29,824 nt of DNA from an uncultured Muribaculaceae bacterium (GTDB lineage Bacteria > Bacteroidota > Bacteroidia > Bacteroidales > Muribaculaceae): assembly GCA_958439725.1 (NCBI GenBank), contig CAUBWJ010000027.1:1-29824 (forward strand), written 5' to 3'. Shown here piece by piece: positions 22,462 through 29,824 of the stretch. Below the pieces are notes generated by a model. The model saw only the letters and a list, made by a program, of their open reading frames with translations. It was not told the origin of the DNA and searched no databases. Made by a program: the position numbers and the translations under genes. Positions within the stretch are counted from its first letter, which is position 1; each line of letters opens with the position of its first letter.

Positions 22462-24816
22462 CTATTCCAAAAACAGCCGGAATTTGGCGAAGAACGCGCG
22501 CCCCGGCTTCTGCAGCATGTAGTTGTCGAATGCCAGGCGGTCAAACACATTTGTGCAGTCAAGCGATATGTTGTAGCGGCTCGAATGCCATTCGTAGCTC
22601 ACGGATACGTCGGTGATGCACTGCGTAGGGATTTTGGCTTTGGATTCTTTCGAACCGTATGCCTCCCAGTTGAGATAATACCAGTGGATCCACTGGAAGT
22701 CGGCTCCCAGACGCAGACGGTCGGTGCGTTCCAGCAGCGAATGCCAGCTGTAGGAGGCATGGGCGTTGGCGAAAAGCCACGGACGGTTTGGAACGCGGTT
22801 TTTGTAGGTGGCCGAAGGATTGCCGTCAGGCTTGTATTTGCGGAGATTGCGTGCGTCGCTGTAGCTGATGTTGAAGGAAGCTTCCAGGCGGTCCTGAAGA
22901 TTGTATGCAAGGTCGAAATCAACTCCTTTCACATCTATGGCAGGTTCATTGACATATTGCATCATTCCTTCGCGTTCGCTCACCACGGCGCGGATGTAGT
23001 TCTGTACATGGCGTATATAGCCGTTGGCCTCGTAGGTAAGGGTGTTGTCGCCGTCAATATGCCATGTGCCGAATATTCCGAGATTGTAATTGTTGCTCGT
23101 CTCGGGGTTGAGCGCGAGATTGGGATATACGGTGGTGCCGTTGCCCAGAAGTTCGCGCGACAGCGGCAGGCGCACGCTGTGCTCATACGAGCCCTTGAAG
23201 GCCAGCGGAGTAAAAAGCATGTATCTTGTTCCTACTCCGGCGCCGTAATATGATTTGGTCTTGTCGCGGTCTATCTTGTCGGAGCCGGTGATGGTCGCGC
23301 GGTCGGTCTGGCGGATTTTGGTAGTGTTTATGTAGTCTTTTACGAACAGTGTGTTCTGCAGTTTGTCCTGGAGGAAAGAGTTGGAGTAGGTGAGGGCGAG
23401 AATCTGTTTTGTCACAATGTCGTTGGATGATTCGAAGCTTTTGTCGACCTCATCGTAACGTTTGTTGCCGCGGCGGTTGAGAAGGTAATTGAACGCCATG
23501 GTATGATGCATGTTGATCTGATATGACAGGCCGGCGTTGAGCACTGTGAGCGGACGCTTGTAGACACGGATGGAACGGGCGCCGTTGTTCAGCTCGTTGC
23601 CCGAGGCGGGAAGCCATGAACCGTCCCATGAATAGCGGCGGTAGGCTGTGTCTACGGTCTCGCTGCGGTCGTGTGTATAGGAAAAGTCCAGATGTGTGTT
23701 CAGATTTCCGAACTGTTTGTTATAGCGTGCTCCCGCACTCCATGAACGGGTGTTTCGGGTGGCTTTTCCGTAGACGCGGTTCTGCATGGCTCCGGTCTGG
23801 AGGTCTTTGTCAACTGCGGAATAGGTGCCCTGCACGAAAAATCCGTCGGCCCACGATACATCATTGACACCCGCTTCAAGCTGGCCGAATATTGACTGAT
23901 AGTCGTCGTGGAACCGCTTCTTATCCGTGAATATATATTTATCCTGTTTCTCGTCCCACACTTTCACGTCGTGCATCTTGTAATCGTTTTTCGATTTGCC
24001 GAAGCTTATGGTGGGACGGATTGCTATACTTGTGCGAGGTATGAAGTACTGGCCTGTGAGGTCGGCATTCTGAGTGTGAAATGACCCCACACCGTATGAC
24101 GCGTCGAGATAGTTGCTACGTTTTCTGCGGGTGACGATGTTCACGGCGCCCCCGAGTGCGTCGGCTCCGAGACTGGAAGGAACCACACCTTTATACAGCT
24201 CGATTCTTTCAACCGTGTTGAGGGGAACATTGTCCAGCGTCATTCCCGTTCCTTTGGTATCGAGTGGAACACCGTCTATGAAATATCGTATAGAGTTGCC
24301 TGACAATCCGTTGATCGAGAGGTCATAATCGGAACCTATGCCACCTTCGCGCCTTACTTTCACGCCCGATGTGCGGTCAACGATATCCTTCACGGAGGTC
24401 ATGCGGTTGACATCAGCGCTGATTTCCACAGCATTCACGTTGAATGCGCTCTCGGCTACCTTGCGGCCTGCGGTCTTGCCCAGAACTTTTACTCCTGCAA
24501 GCCTGTAACCGGTCTGGGCCAGCGTGAAGTCGAGCGTGGAGTTCTTTTCGAGATTGATTGATCGGGTCTGCGGATCATAACCTATTGCCGAAACCTCCAC
24601 ATTGTATTTAGCCGCCTCCAGCTGGATTTTATATTCCCCCGTGGCCGACGCTGCAAGCTTTATGCCTTTTGCGGGAATTGAAACGGTGGCATATGGGACC
24701 GGTTCGCCGTCTTCGGCATACACGGTTCCTTTGAGGATATATGAAGCGGCTGCGCCGTAAAGCGGCGTCAGCAGCATGAGTGCGGTAAAGATAATTATGA
24801 AGCGTAACCTTGTCAT
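22462..24816 (-). CDS. btuB: TonB-dependent outer-membrane receptor, probable cobalamin transporter
   Basis: The 784-residue protein has a signal peptide (about 1-24), then a carboxypeptidase-like regulatory domain (about 26-115: LKGTVYAEDGEPVPYATVSI to AIGYDPQTRSI). The plug domain follows (about 125-235: SVKDIVDRTSGVKVRREGG, SIRYFIDGVPLD, VERIELYKGVVPSSLGADAL, GGAVNIVTRR) and then a beta-barrel to the end (AKFRLFLE). It would import its ligand with energy from TonB-ExbBD. The cobalamin riboswitch at 24926-25141 and the surrounding B12 genes are the basis for naming it BtuB; the protein itself could equally be a siderophore-type receptor. The regulatory N-terminal domain is common in Bacteroidetes and absent from E. 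coli BtuB. It is cotranscribed with the DUF4374-like lipoprotein. Confidence 0.88.
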   Translation of the reverse strand: MTRLRFIIIFTALMLLTPLYGAAASYILKGTVYAEDGEPVPYATVSIPAKGIKLAASATGEYKIQLEAAKYNVEVSAIGYDPQTRSINLEKNSTLDFTLAQTGYRLAGVKVLGKTAGRKVAESAFNVNAVEISADVNRMTSVKDIVDRTSGVKVRREGGIGSDYDLSINGLSGNSIRYFIDGVPLDTKGTGMTLDNVPLNTVERIELYKGVVPSSLGADALGGAVNIVTRRKRSNYLDASYGVGSFHTQNADLTGQYFIPRTSIAIRPTISFGKSKNDYKMHDVKVWDEKQDKYIFTDKKRFHDDYQSIFGQLEAGVNDVSWADGFFVQGTYSAVDKDLQTGAMQNRVYGKATRNTRSWSAGARYNKQFGNLNTHLDFSYTHDRSETVDTAYRRYSWDGSWLPASGNELNNGARSIRVYKRPLTVLNAGLSYQINMHHTMAFNYLLNRRGNKRYDEVDKSFESSNDIVTKQILALTYSNSFLQDKLQNTLFVKDYINTTKIRQTDRATITGSDKIDRDKTKSYYGAGVGTRYMLFTPLAFKGSYEHSVRLPLSRELLGNGTTVYPNLALNPETSNNYNLGIFGTWHIDGDNTLTYEANGYIRHVQNYIRAVVSEREGMMQYVNEPAIDVKGVDFDLAYNLQDRLEASFNISYSDARNLRKYKPDGNPSATYKNRVPNRPWLFANAHASYSWHSLLERTDRLRLGADFQWIHWYYLNWEAYGSKESKAKIPTQCITDVSVSYEWHSSRYNISLDCTNVFDRLAFDNYMLQKPGRAFFAKFRLFLE

Positions 24817-24925
24817 TGGCTTGTTGTGGACTTGTGGAGATTAAGGGAATTCTCACATCAAATGTCATCACAATTGCCAAGGAGGAGATTCATGTACAGT
24901 AACAGCCATGTATGCTCCACTAAAA
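24817..24925 (-). promoter_or_regulatory. Leader between riboswitch aptamer and btuB start
   Basis: About 109 bases separate the P1 helix from the btuB ATG. No hairpin with a T run is obvious, which argues against a simple transcription-termination platform. A pyrimidine block TCTCCTCCTT (complement of 24879-24888) on the transcript could pair with a purine-rich partner. The sequence just before the ATG (CAACAAGCCA) has no Shine-Dalgarno motif, as is common in this phylum. How the aptamer acts on btuB is undetermined. Confidence 0.45.
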
Positions 24926-25141
24926 GGATGTTTTGATGTTTTGTTTCCCGAAAACTACAAAACTGTATGTCGCTTTGGCAGGTCTTCTGACTTTTCCCTT
25001 CCCGGAGAGCCTTCCCGGCGTGAGCCAGTGGCATAATTCTTCAGGAATACGGGGAATTACAGCAGCGGGTCTGTTCAGGATTTTCACCTGATTCCCTTTT
25101 CATCGGATGCCGTTTAAGTGGCATCCGACACCAAAACATCC
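24926..25141 (-). ncRNA. Cobalamin riboswitch aptamer
   Basis: On the minus strand the conserved order is complete: AATCAGGTGAAAATCCTGA, ACAGACCCGCTGCTGTAA, GCCACTGG, CCGGGAAGG, and the B12 box AAGTCAGAAGACCTGCC (complement of 24977-24993). A perfect 10-base-pair P1 helix joins 25132-25141 (GGATGTTTTG on the transcript) with 24926-24935 (CAAAACATCC), and a second hairpin CGGATGCC/GGCATCCG follows P1. It precedes the TonB receptor and lipoprotein genes, so adenosylcobalamin or a related cobamide should repress this uptake operon. Confidence 0.96.
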
Positions 25142-25142
25142 G

Positions 25143-25173
25143 CAAAACTACGTTTTTTCTGCGTATTCTCCAA
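25143..25173 (-). promoter_or_regulatory. Promoter of the riboswitch-btuB-lipoprotein transcript
   Basis: TTG (25171-25173), exactly 20 bases, then TAGTTTTG (25143-25150) on the minus strand match the Bacteroidetes pattern. The expected start (about 25137-25141) coincides with the first bases of the riboswitch P1 helix. Confidence 0.82.
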
Positions 25174-25202
25174 ATCATATTTTTGTGGGCATCAGGGTGG
25201 TC

Positions 25203-25237
25203 AAAAAAATAGTCGCACACCGGAGCATGCGACTATT
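25203..25237 (-). terminator. Rho-independent terminator of trxA
   Basis: AATAGTCGCA and TGCGACTATT form a perfect 10-base-pair stem with a 10-base loop. On the minus strand it is followed by seven T (complement of 25203-25209). It lies 29 bases past the trxA stop. Confidence 0.92.
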
Positions 25238-25265
25238 CTTGAGATTTATTTACTCTGTAAGTCCC

Positions 25266-25589
25266 TTAAAGGTCGATAAGTTTCTGGATACGTGCGCGAA
25301 GTTCGTCCTTTGTGGCTCCGGTCATGCGGAGGTCGCGAACCTGTTCGCCGTTCTTGAAGAACAGGATGGTGGGAATGGACATGATGCGGTACTGGCCGCT
25401 GAGGTCGCCCTCTTCATCCACGTTGTATTTGCCTATTACTGCCTTGTCGGCGAATTCTTCTGCGAGTTCCTCTACCACGGGCGCAAGGCGCATGCAGGGA
25501 CCGCACCAGGTTGCCCAGAAATCGATAACCACCGGTTTACCGGACTCGATAACTTCTTTTACGTTGCTGTCTGTAAAATGATAAGCCAT
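25266..25589 (-). CDS. trxA: Thioredoxin
   Basis: TrxA is a small cytoplasmic disulfide reductase, kept reduced by thioredoxin reductase, that serves ribonucleotide reductase and other thiol enzymes. The 107-residue protein has the classical active site WCGPC (Cys29, Cys32) within VVIDFWATWCGPCMRLAPVV, and the cis-proline in SIPTI (Pro73). There is no signal peptide. It has its own promoter (25663-25693) and terminator (25203-25237), so it is a single-gene unit between dnaE and the B12 uptake operon. Confidence 0.97.
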   Translation of the reverse strand: MAYHFTDSNVKEVIESGKPVVIDFWATWCGPCMRLAPVVEELAEEFADKAVIGKYNVDEEGDLSGQYRIMSIPTILFFKNGEQVRDLRMTGATKDELRARIQKLIDL

Positions 25590-25662
25590 GATTTTTGATA
25601 TTTATATTGATTGAATTTCAGTTTCGTTTTCTTCAGGTGCTGTAGGATTGCACATGCGTCTG

Positions 25663-25693
25663 CAAATTTAGACAAAAAATGAATCGCTGTCAA
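25663..25693 (-). promoter_or_regulatory. Promoter of trxA
   Basis: TTG (25691-25693), 20 bases, then TAAATTTG (25663-25670) on the minus strand. Transcription should begin near 25656, giving a leader of about 67 bases. The TTG falls in the loop of a small hairpin GCTG-TTGA-CAGC just behind dnaE. Confidence 0.8.
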
Positions 25694-25708
25694 CAGCCTT
25701 GCACGTAA

Positions 25709-28700
25709 CTATGCCGGTTCAAGCTCATATTCCACTCCGAGATCCTCCAGCTTGTCGATAAGATCTTTGTTGATAGGCACATGTGACGGCGAATCAAGAC
25801 GCATGCTGCGGTTGGATTCCGTGTCGATTACCTCGAAGCTCAGCGACCCTAAGGCCTCGTCGGTCGATTTAAGATGCTCCGCAAGTATGTCGCAGAGGGC
25901 CGGTGGAATGGTCTGGGCCGGTAGCGAAATAGTGATTCCTTTCACAAGCGTGCCTTTCACTTTCGAAAGCAGCTCCATGGATGTGATGCGGAACCTGACG
26001 TCGGAGTTGGCGAATCTCCGTTCGAACACTCCCTTTATTATAAGTGGTGTTCCCGGAACACCATAGTTGTGGAAGTTGATGAAGTCGTTTCCGAACAGCA
26101 TGAATTCATGGGTGGAGGTATAGTCCTGCACGTGCATTATGCCGAAGTTGCCTCCTTTTTTTGACGGGCGCGTGGCGAAATCAACCACCATTCCCCCTAA
26201 GGTGACTTCCATGCCTTCCGTCGGGACAAGCTCGGCGAATCTCTTCAGGGGCATTGCCGTGCAGTGGAGCTCGATGTAATACGGGTCAAGAGGATTGGCC
26301 GAATGGAAGGTTCCCACGAGTTCGCGCTCTTTTTCGAGCCTTACGGCATCGACCATTCTCAGGGCCGGAATCACCGGTGGGCGTCCGCTCACGGTCATGG
26401 CGTCGTCATCGCCGAAAAGCGACATGCTTTTGTTCAGTTTGTCGGCCTTGTAAAGCTGGCCGTAGCGCAGCACGGCCTCCGAGAAAGTCTCGCCCTTGGC
26501 GTTCGGCTCGAGGAAGTCTTCGCGCTGTATGTGGTCGCTGAAACAGTCGAAGGCTCCTGAGAGCGCCAGGGCGTCCATCACGCGGCGGTTCACGACGCCC
26601 GAGGGAACGCGCTCGGCGAAGTCATAGATATCCTTGAACGGGCCTCCCTTGTCGCGTGCCGCGAGGATTTCAGCCACCACATTTTCGCCCACGCCTTTTA
26701 TGGCGGCCAGTCCGAAACGAATGTCGCCATGGTGGTTCACACCGAACTGGGCGAAACTCTCATTGACATCCGGGCCTTTCACACGGATGCGCATCTTGCG
26801 GCATTCATCGATGAAGCCGCTCATTTTTTCTGTGTCGTTGCGGTTGCGCGAAAGCACTGCCGCCATGTATTCGGCCGGGTAGTTGGCCTTTAGATAGGCG
26901 GTCTGGAACGCTACCCAGCTGTAGCAGGTTGCATGGCTTTTATTGAAAGCGTAGCTTGCGAATTTTTTCCAGTCGTTCCATATCTTTTCCAAGGTCTTGC
27001 GGTCGTGTCCGTTGGCTTCTCCTCCCTTGTAGAAAAGGGTCTCGAGGGCGTTCATTTTGTCTATGAGCTTTTTGCCCATGGCCTTGCGCAGGGTATCGCT
27101 CTGGCCGCGCGTGAAGTTGGCCAGCAGACGCGACAGAAGCATCACCTGTTCCTGATACACCGTCACACCGTAAGTGTCCTTGAGATATTTCTCCATCACC
27201 GGTATGTCGTAGACAATCGGTTCTTTGCCATGTTTTCGGGCTATGAAGTCAGGAATGTACTCCATAGGGCCCGGACGGTAAAGGGCGTTCATGGCTATGA
27301 GGTCCTCGAATGTGGATGGCTGGAGTTCACGCAGGTATTTCTGCATTCCGGCCGACTCAAACTGGAATGTGCCCGTGGTGCGTCCCTCGCAGTATAGCTG
27401 ATAGGTCTTCGGGTCGTCGAGGGGAATCTTCTCCATGTCAATGGTGAATCCGCGGGTCTCCTTTATGTTGGCCACGGCTTCTTTTATGATGGAGAGTGTC
27501 TTGAGCCCGAGGAAGTCCATTTTTATCAGGCCTGTCTCCTCGATTACGCTTCCTTCATATTGCGTTACGATTATTTTTTCCTTGGAGTCGGAGGCTTTGT
27601 CTACGGCGGTGCTCACCGGAACCCAGTCGGTGATTTTGTCGCGGCAGATAATCACGCCGCAGGCGTGCACTCCCGTGTTGCGCACGTTGCCTTCGAGCTC
27701 ACGGGCGTATTTGAGCGTTTCCACCACAAGCGGATTGCTGCTGTGAAGCTCGGCGTCGAACTGCTCCACGTAGTTGTAGCAGTTGTCGAGCGTGGGTTTC
27801 AGCTCTTTGCCGTTGACGGTGGGCATGCGTTTGGGGATGAGCTTCGTCAGTCGGTCGCTCTCGCTCAGCGGAAGCTGCTCTATGCGCGCCACGTCCTTTA
27901 TGGCTGACTTTGCGGCCATGGTACCGTAGGTGATAATATGCGCCACATTTTCCTCGCCGTATTTTTCGGTCACATAGCGCAACACATCGGCGCGTCCGTC
28001 GTCGTCGAAGTCAATGTCGATATCGGGGAGAGATATACGGTCCGGGTTAAGGAATCGCTCGAACAGCAGGTCGTATTTCACGGGGTCGATCTGGGTGATT
28101 CCCAGACAGTAGGCCACGCAGCTTCCGGCAGCCGAGCCACGGCCCGGTCCCACGCTGACACCCAGCTTTTCTCTGGCTGCAGTTATAAAATCCTGCACTA
28201 TAAGGAAGTATCCCGGGAAACCCATCGTCTTCATTATATGCAGCTCGAACTTTATCAGTTCCTTTATGTCGTCGGGGAGGGGATCGCCGTAGCGTTTCCG
28301 CGCTCCTTCGTAGGCAAGTTTCTTCAGATAGTCGGCTTCGAGTTTTATACGGTAGAGTTTCTCGTAGCCCCCGAGTTTCTTTATTTTGGCTTCGGCATCC
28401 TTCTGGCTCAGGACCACGTTGCCGTTTTCGTCCTGGGTGAATTCGTCGAAAAGGTCTTTCTCAGTAAGCTTTTCCCGATATTGTGCCTCGGTGCCGAACT
28501 CCTCGGGTATGGCGAAAGTTGGCATGATGGGGCCGTGGTCAAGCGAGTAGGTCTCTACTTTGTCAAGGATTTCAAGCGTGTTGGATAGCGCTTCGGGAAT
28601 GTCGGAGAAAAGTTCGTTCATCTCCTCCTGGGTCTTCATCCATTCCTGTTTGGTGTAGCGCATGCGGTTCTCGTCGCTGAGATACGAGTTGGTGCTCACG

Positions 28701-29512
28701 CATATCAGTCGGTCGTGCGCCTCGGCGTCGGTCTCGTTTACGAAGTGGACGTCGTTTGTGGCTATTAGTTTAATCCCGAATTTCTGAGCCATTCTTATAA
28801 GCTCGGGATTCACTATCTTCTGGTCCTCGAATACCGAGCGGTTTCCGCCGGGGGCATTCGTGGGGTGGCGCTGCAGCTCCAGATAGTAGTCGTCGCCGAA
28901 GGTTTCCTTCCACCACGCAACCTGTTTTTCTGCCTCTTCGATCTGTCCCGTTCGTATAAGGCGCGGAATTTCCCCGCCCAGACATGCCGAACTTATTATA
29001 AGTCCTTCACGATGGGCTGCAAGCTGTTTTTTGTCGGTACGCGGATGGGAGTAGAAGCCTTCTGTCCACGCCTGCGATACGAGTTTTATAAGATTATGGT
29101 ATCCTTTTTCATTTTTGGCGAGCACCACAAGGTGTCGGCCGGTATCGCGTTTGTCAGTCGATTCGTGAAGGTCCTTGTTGGCTACATACATCTCGCAGCC
29201 AAAAATCGGCTTGAGAATTTTATTCTCGGCAGCCTTCTTTTTGGCTTCGGCTTCGGCCGCGGCTGCCTCATCGCCCTCTTCGCGCGCTTTGGCAAGTGCT
29301 TCTTCGGCCTCCTGTATCTCTTTTTTTACGGCGCCGTTTTTCTTGTTCACATAATTGAAAAATTCTTTGGCTCCGAACATATTGCCGTGGTCGGTAAGAG
29401 CGAGGCCTTTCATTCCGTTTGCTATCGCTTTGTCCACGAGGGCTTTGACTGAAGCCTGCCCGTCGAGCAGAGAATACTGTGAGTGAACGTGGAGATGTAT
29501 GAATGGATTCAT
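25709..29512 (-). CDS. dnaE: DNA polymerase III alpha subunit
   Basis: DnaE is the replicative polymerase catalytic subunit. The 1267-residue protein begins with the PHP domain (FIHLHVHSQYSLLDGQAS, 4-21; LTDHGNMFG, 39-47). The PHP domain is interrupted at about 61-99 by a Lys/Glu/Ala-rich, probably helical insertion before KPIFGCEMYVA; I remember similar insertions in other Bacteroidetes DnaE proteins. The polymerase core has GVSVGPGRGSAAGSCVAYCLG and the catalytic aspartates in LPDIDIDFDDDGR (Asp497, Asp499, Asp501), then the finger and helix-hairpin-helix regions. Near the C-terminus an OB-fold follows (VTLGGMVVDFATRPSKKGGN). No proofreading exonuclease domain is inserted, so this is the DnaE rather than the PolC type. 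It appears to be a single-gene unit. Confidence 0.97.
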   Translation of the reverse strand: MNPFIHLHVHSQYSLLDGQASVKALVDKAIANGMKGLALTDHGNMFGAKEFFNYVNKKNGAVKKEIQEAEEALAKAREEGDEAAAAEAEAKKKAAENKILKPIFGCEMYVANKDLHESTDKRDTGRHLVVLAKNEKGYHNLIKLVSQAWTEGFYSHPRTDKKQLAAHREGLIISSACLGGEIPRLIRTGQIEEAEKQVAWWKETFGDDYYLELQRHPTNAPGGNRSVFEDQKIVNPELIRMAQKFGIKLIATNDVHFVNETDAEAHDRLICVSTNSYLSDENRMRYTKQEWMKTQEEMNELFSDIPEALSNTLEILDKVETYSLDHGPIMPTFAIPEEFGTEAQYREKLTEKDLFDEFTQDENGNVVLSQKDAEAKIKKLGGYEKLYRIKLEADYLKKLAYEGARKRYGDPLPDDIKELIKFELHIMKTMGFPGYFLIVQDFITAAREKLGVSVGPGRGSAAGSCVAYCLGITQIDPVKYDLLFERFLNPDRISLPDIDIDFDDDGRADVLRYVTEKYGEENVAHIITYGTMAAKSAIKDVARIEQLPLSESDRLTKLIPKRMPTVNGKELKPTLDNCYNYVEQFDAELHSSNPLVVETLKYARELEGNVRNTGVHACGVIICRDKITDWVPVSTAVDKASDSKEKIIVTQYEGSVIEETGLIKMDFLGLKTLSIIKEAVANIKETRGFTIDMEKIPLDDPKTYQLYCEGRTTGTFQFESAGMQKYLRELQPSTFEDLIAMNALYRPGPMEYIPDFIARKHGKEPIVYDIPVMEKYLKDTYGVTVYQEQVMLLSRLLANFTRGQSDTLRKAMGKKLIDKMNALETLFYKGGEANGHDRKTLEKIWNDWKKFASYAFNKSHATCYSWVAFQTAYLKANYPAEYMAAVLSRNRNDTEKMSGFIDECRKMRIRVKGPDVNESFAQFGVNHHGDIRFGLAAIKGVGENVVAEILAARDKGGPFKDIYDFAERVPSGVVNRRVMDALALSGAFDCFSDHIQREDFLEPNAKGETFSEAVLRYGQLYKADKLNKSMSLFGDDDAMTVSGRPPVIPALRMVDAVRLEKERELVGTFHSANPLDPYYIELHCTAMPLKRFAELVPTEGMEVTLGGMVVDFATRPSKKGGNFGIMHVQDYTSTHEFMLFGNDFINFHNYGVPGTPLIIKGVFERRFANSDVRFRITSMELLSKVKGTLVKGITISLPAQTIPPALCDILAEHLKSTDEALGSLSFEVIDTESNRSMRLDSPSHVPINKDLIDKLEDLGVEYELEPA

Positions 29513-29588
29513 AGTCCTATATATATAATTTTATGGGGCTGTTGAAATGGATAGGGTGATGGTGGATTTTTCCAATTTTTTCAGTTCT

Positions 29589-29596
29589 CAAAGTTA
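29589..29596 (-). promoter_or_regulatory. Candidate -7 element of dnaE
   Basis: TAACTTTG on the minus strand matches TAnnTTTG, with no TTG at the expected -33 spacing. Transcription would start near 29582, about 70 bases before the dnaE ATG at 29512. Confidence 0.6.
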
Positions 29597-29789
29597 CTAA
29601 ATATTATGGGATGTATAGGAGCCGCCGTTCATCATTAACACAAATTTTGCTCCCGATTTTACCTCGGCAAAATAAAAACATGTTTTACAACATATTTTTA
29701 ACATTTATTTAATTGGGTGATTAATAGGATGTAAGATGATTTTTGCGAGAAAATCGAACATTTTTACTTGAAAAAAAGTTTTAAAAGGC
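29597..29789. other. AT-rich intergenic region right of dnaE
   Basis: No open reading frame of note. The stretch holds an inverted repeat ATTTTGC (29644-29650) / GCAAAAT (29667-29673) with a 16-base loop, and long A/T runs. It separates the dnaE promoter from a plus-strand promoter at the right edge. Confidence 0.55.
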
Positions 29790-29820
29790 TTGCATGGTAA
29801 ATAAAAAGGGCGTAACTTTG
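29790..29820 (+). promoter_or_regulatory. Promoter reading out of the right edge of the window
   Basis: TTG (29790-29792), exactly 20 bases, then TAACTTTG (29813-29820) match the Bacteroidetes pattern. Its gene begins beyond position 29824 and would be divergent from dnaE. Confidence 0.8.
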
Positions 29821-29824
29821 CACC

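Noticed and set aside
24629..24880. Short minus-strand frame across the btuB start
   Set aside because: It is out of frame with btuB, lacks a convincing start signal and mostly overlaps the btuB signal-peptide region.
1..29824. CRISPR arrays, insertion sequences, transposases or phage genes
   Set aside because: No spaced repeat array, no transposase or integrase motif and no phage structural protein was seen in any frame.

Overview
The window looks like a chromosomal stretch of a Bacteroidales bacterium, plausibly a Bacteroides or Muribaculaceae relative. Three signals support this. Several upstream regions carry the Bacteroidetes promoter pattern TTG, about 20 bases, then TAnnTTTG. The lipoproteins have an acidic stretch just after the lipid-bearing Cys, as in Bacteroidetes surface lipoproteins. 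DnaE has a Lys/Glu/Ala-rich insertion in its PHP domain that I associate with this phylum. Genus assignment is inference.

Most of the window is a vitamin B12 (cobamide) island. From the left: a partial tRNA-Lys; a plus-strand operon for nucleotide-loop assembly (cobU, cobT, cobS, cobC); a convergent minus-strand operon (cbiA, pduO, cbiP, cobD, cbiB) for a,c-diamidation, adenosylation, cobyric acid formation and aminopropanol attachment; an interposed plus-strand pair, a long coiled-coil lipoprotein and a small outer-membrane beta-barrel protein; then a plus-strand operon of four two-domain fusion genes (cbiH-cbiC, cbiE-cbiT, cbiG-cbiF, cbiJ-cbiD) covering the corrin-ring steps of the anaerobic, cobalt-early pathway. 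Opposite and convergent to it lies a minus-strand ABC importer operon (btuF, btuC, btuD). Next is a minus-strand outer-membrane uptake operon: a TonB-dependent receptor (btuB-like) and a DUF4374-like surface lipoprotein, behind a well-formed cobalamin riboswitch. The right end holds trxA and dnaE (both minus) and a plus-strand promoter for a gene beyond the edge.

Together the genes encode most of de novo adenosylcobamide synthesis from a cobalt-precorrin, plus a complete uptake route (receptor, surface lipoprotein, periplasmic binder, permease, ATPase). The cobalt chelatase (cbiK/cbiX), cbiL and the uroporphyrinogen methyltransferase are not in the window. Genes in each biosynthetic operon are tightly packed, mostly with ATGA stop/start overlaps or 1-base gaps. 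The two convergent operon pairs overlap at their 3' ends by 68 and 54 bases.

The items most worth following up are the DUF4374-like lipoprotein under cobalamin control (a possible functional counterpart of BtuG), the coiled-coil lipoprotein with a compositionally distinct tip region, and the restriction of the recognisable riboswitch to the uptake operon.
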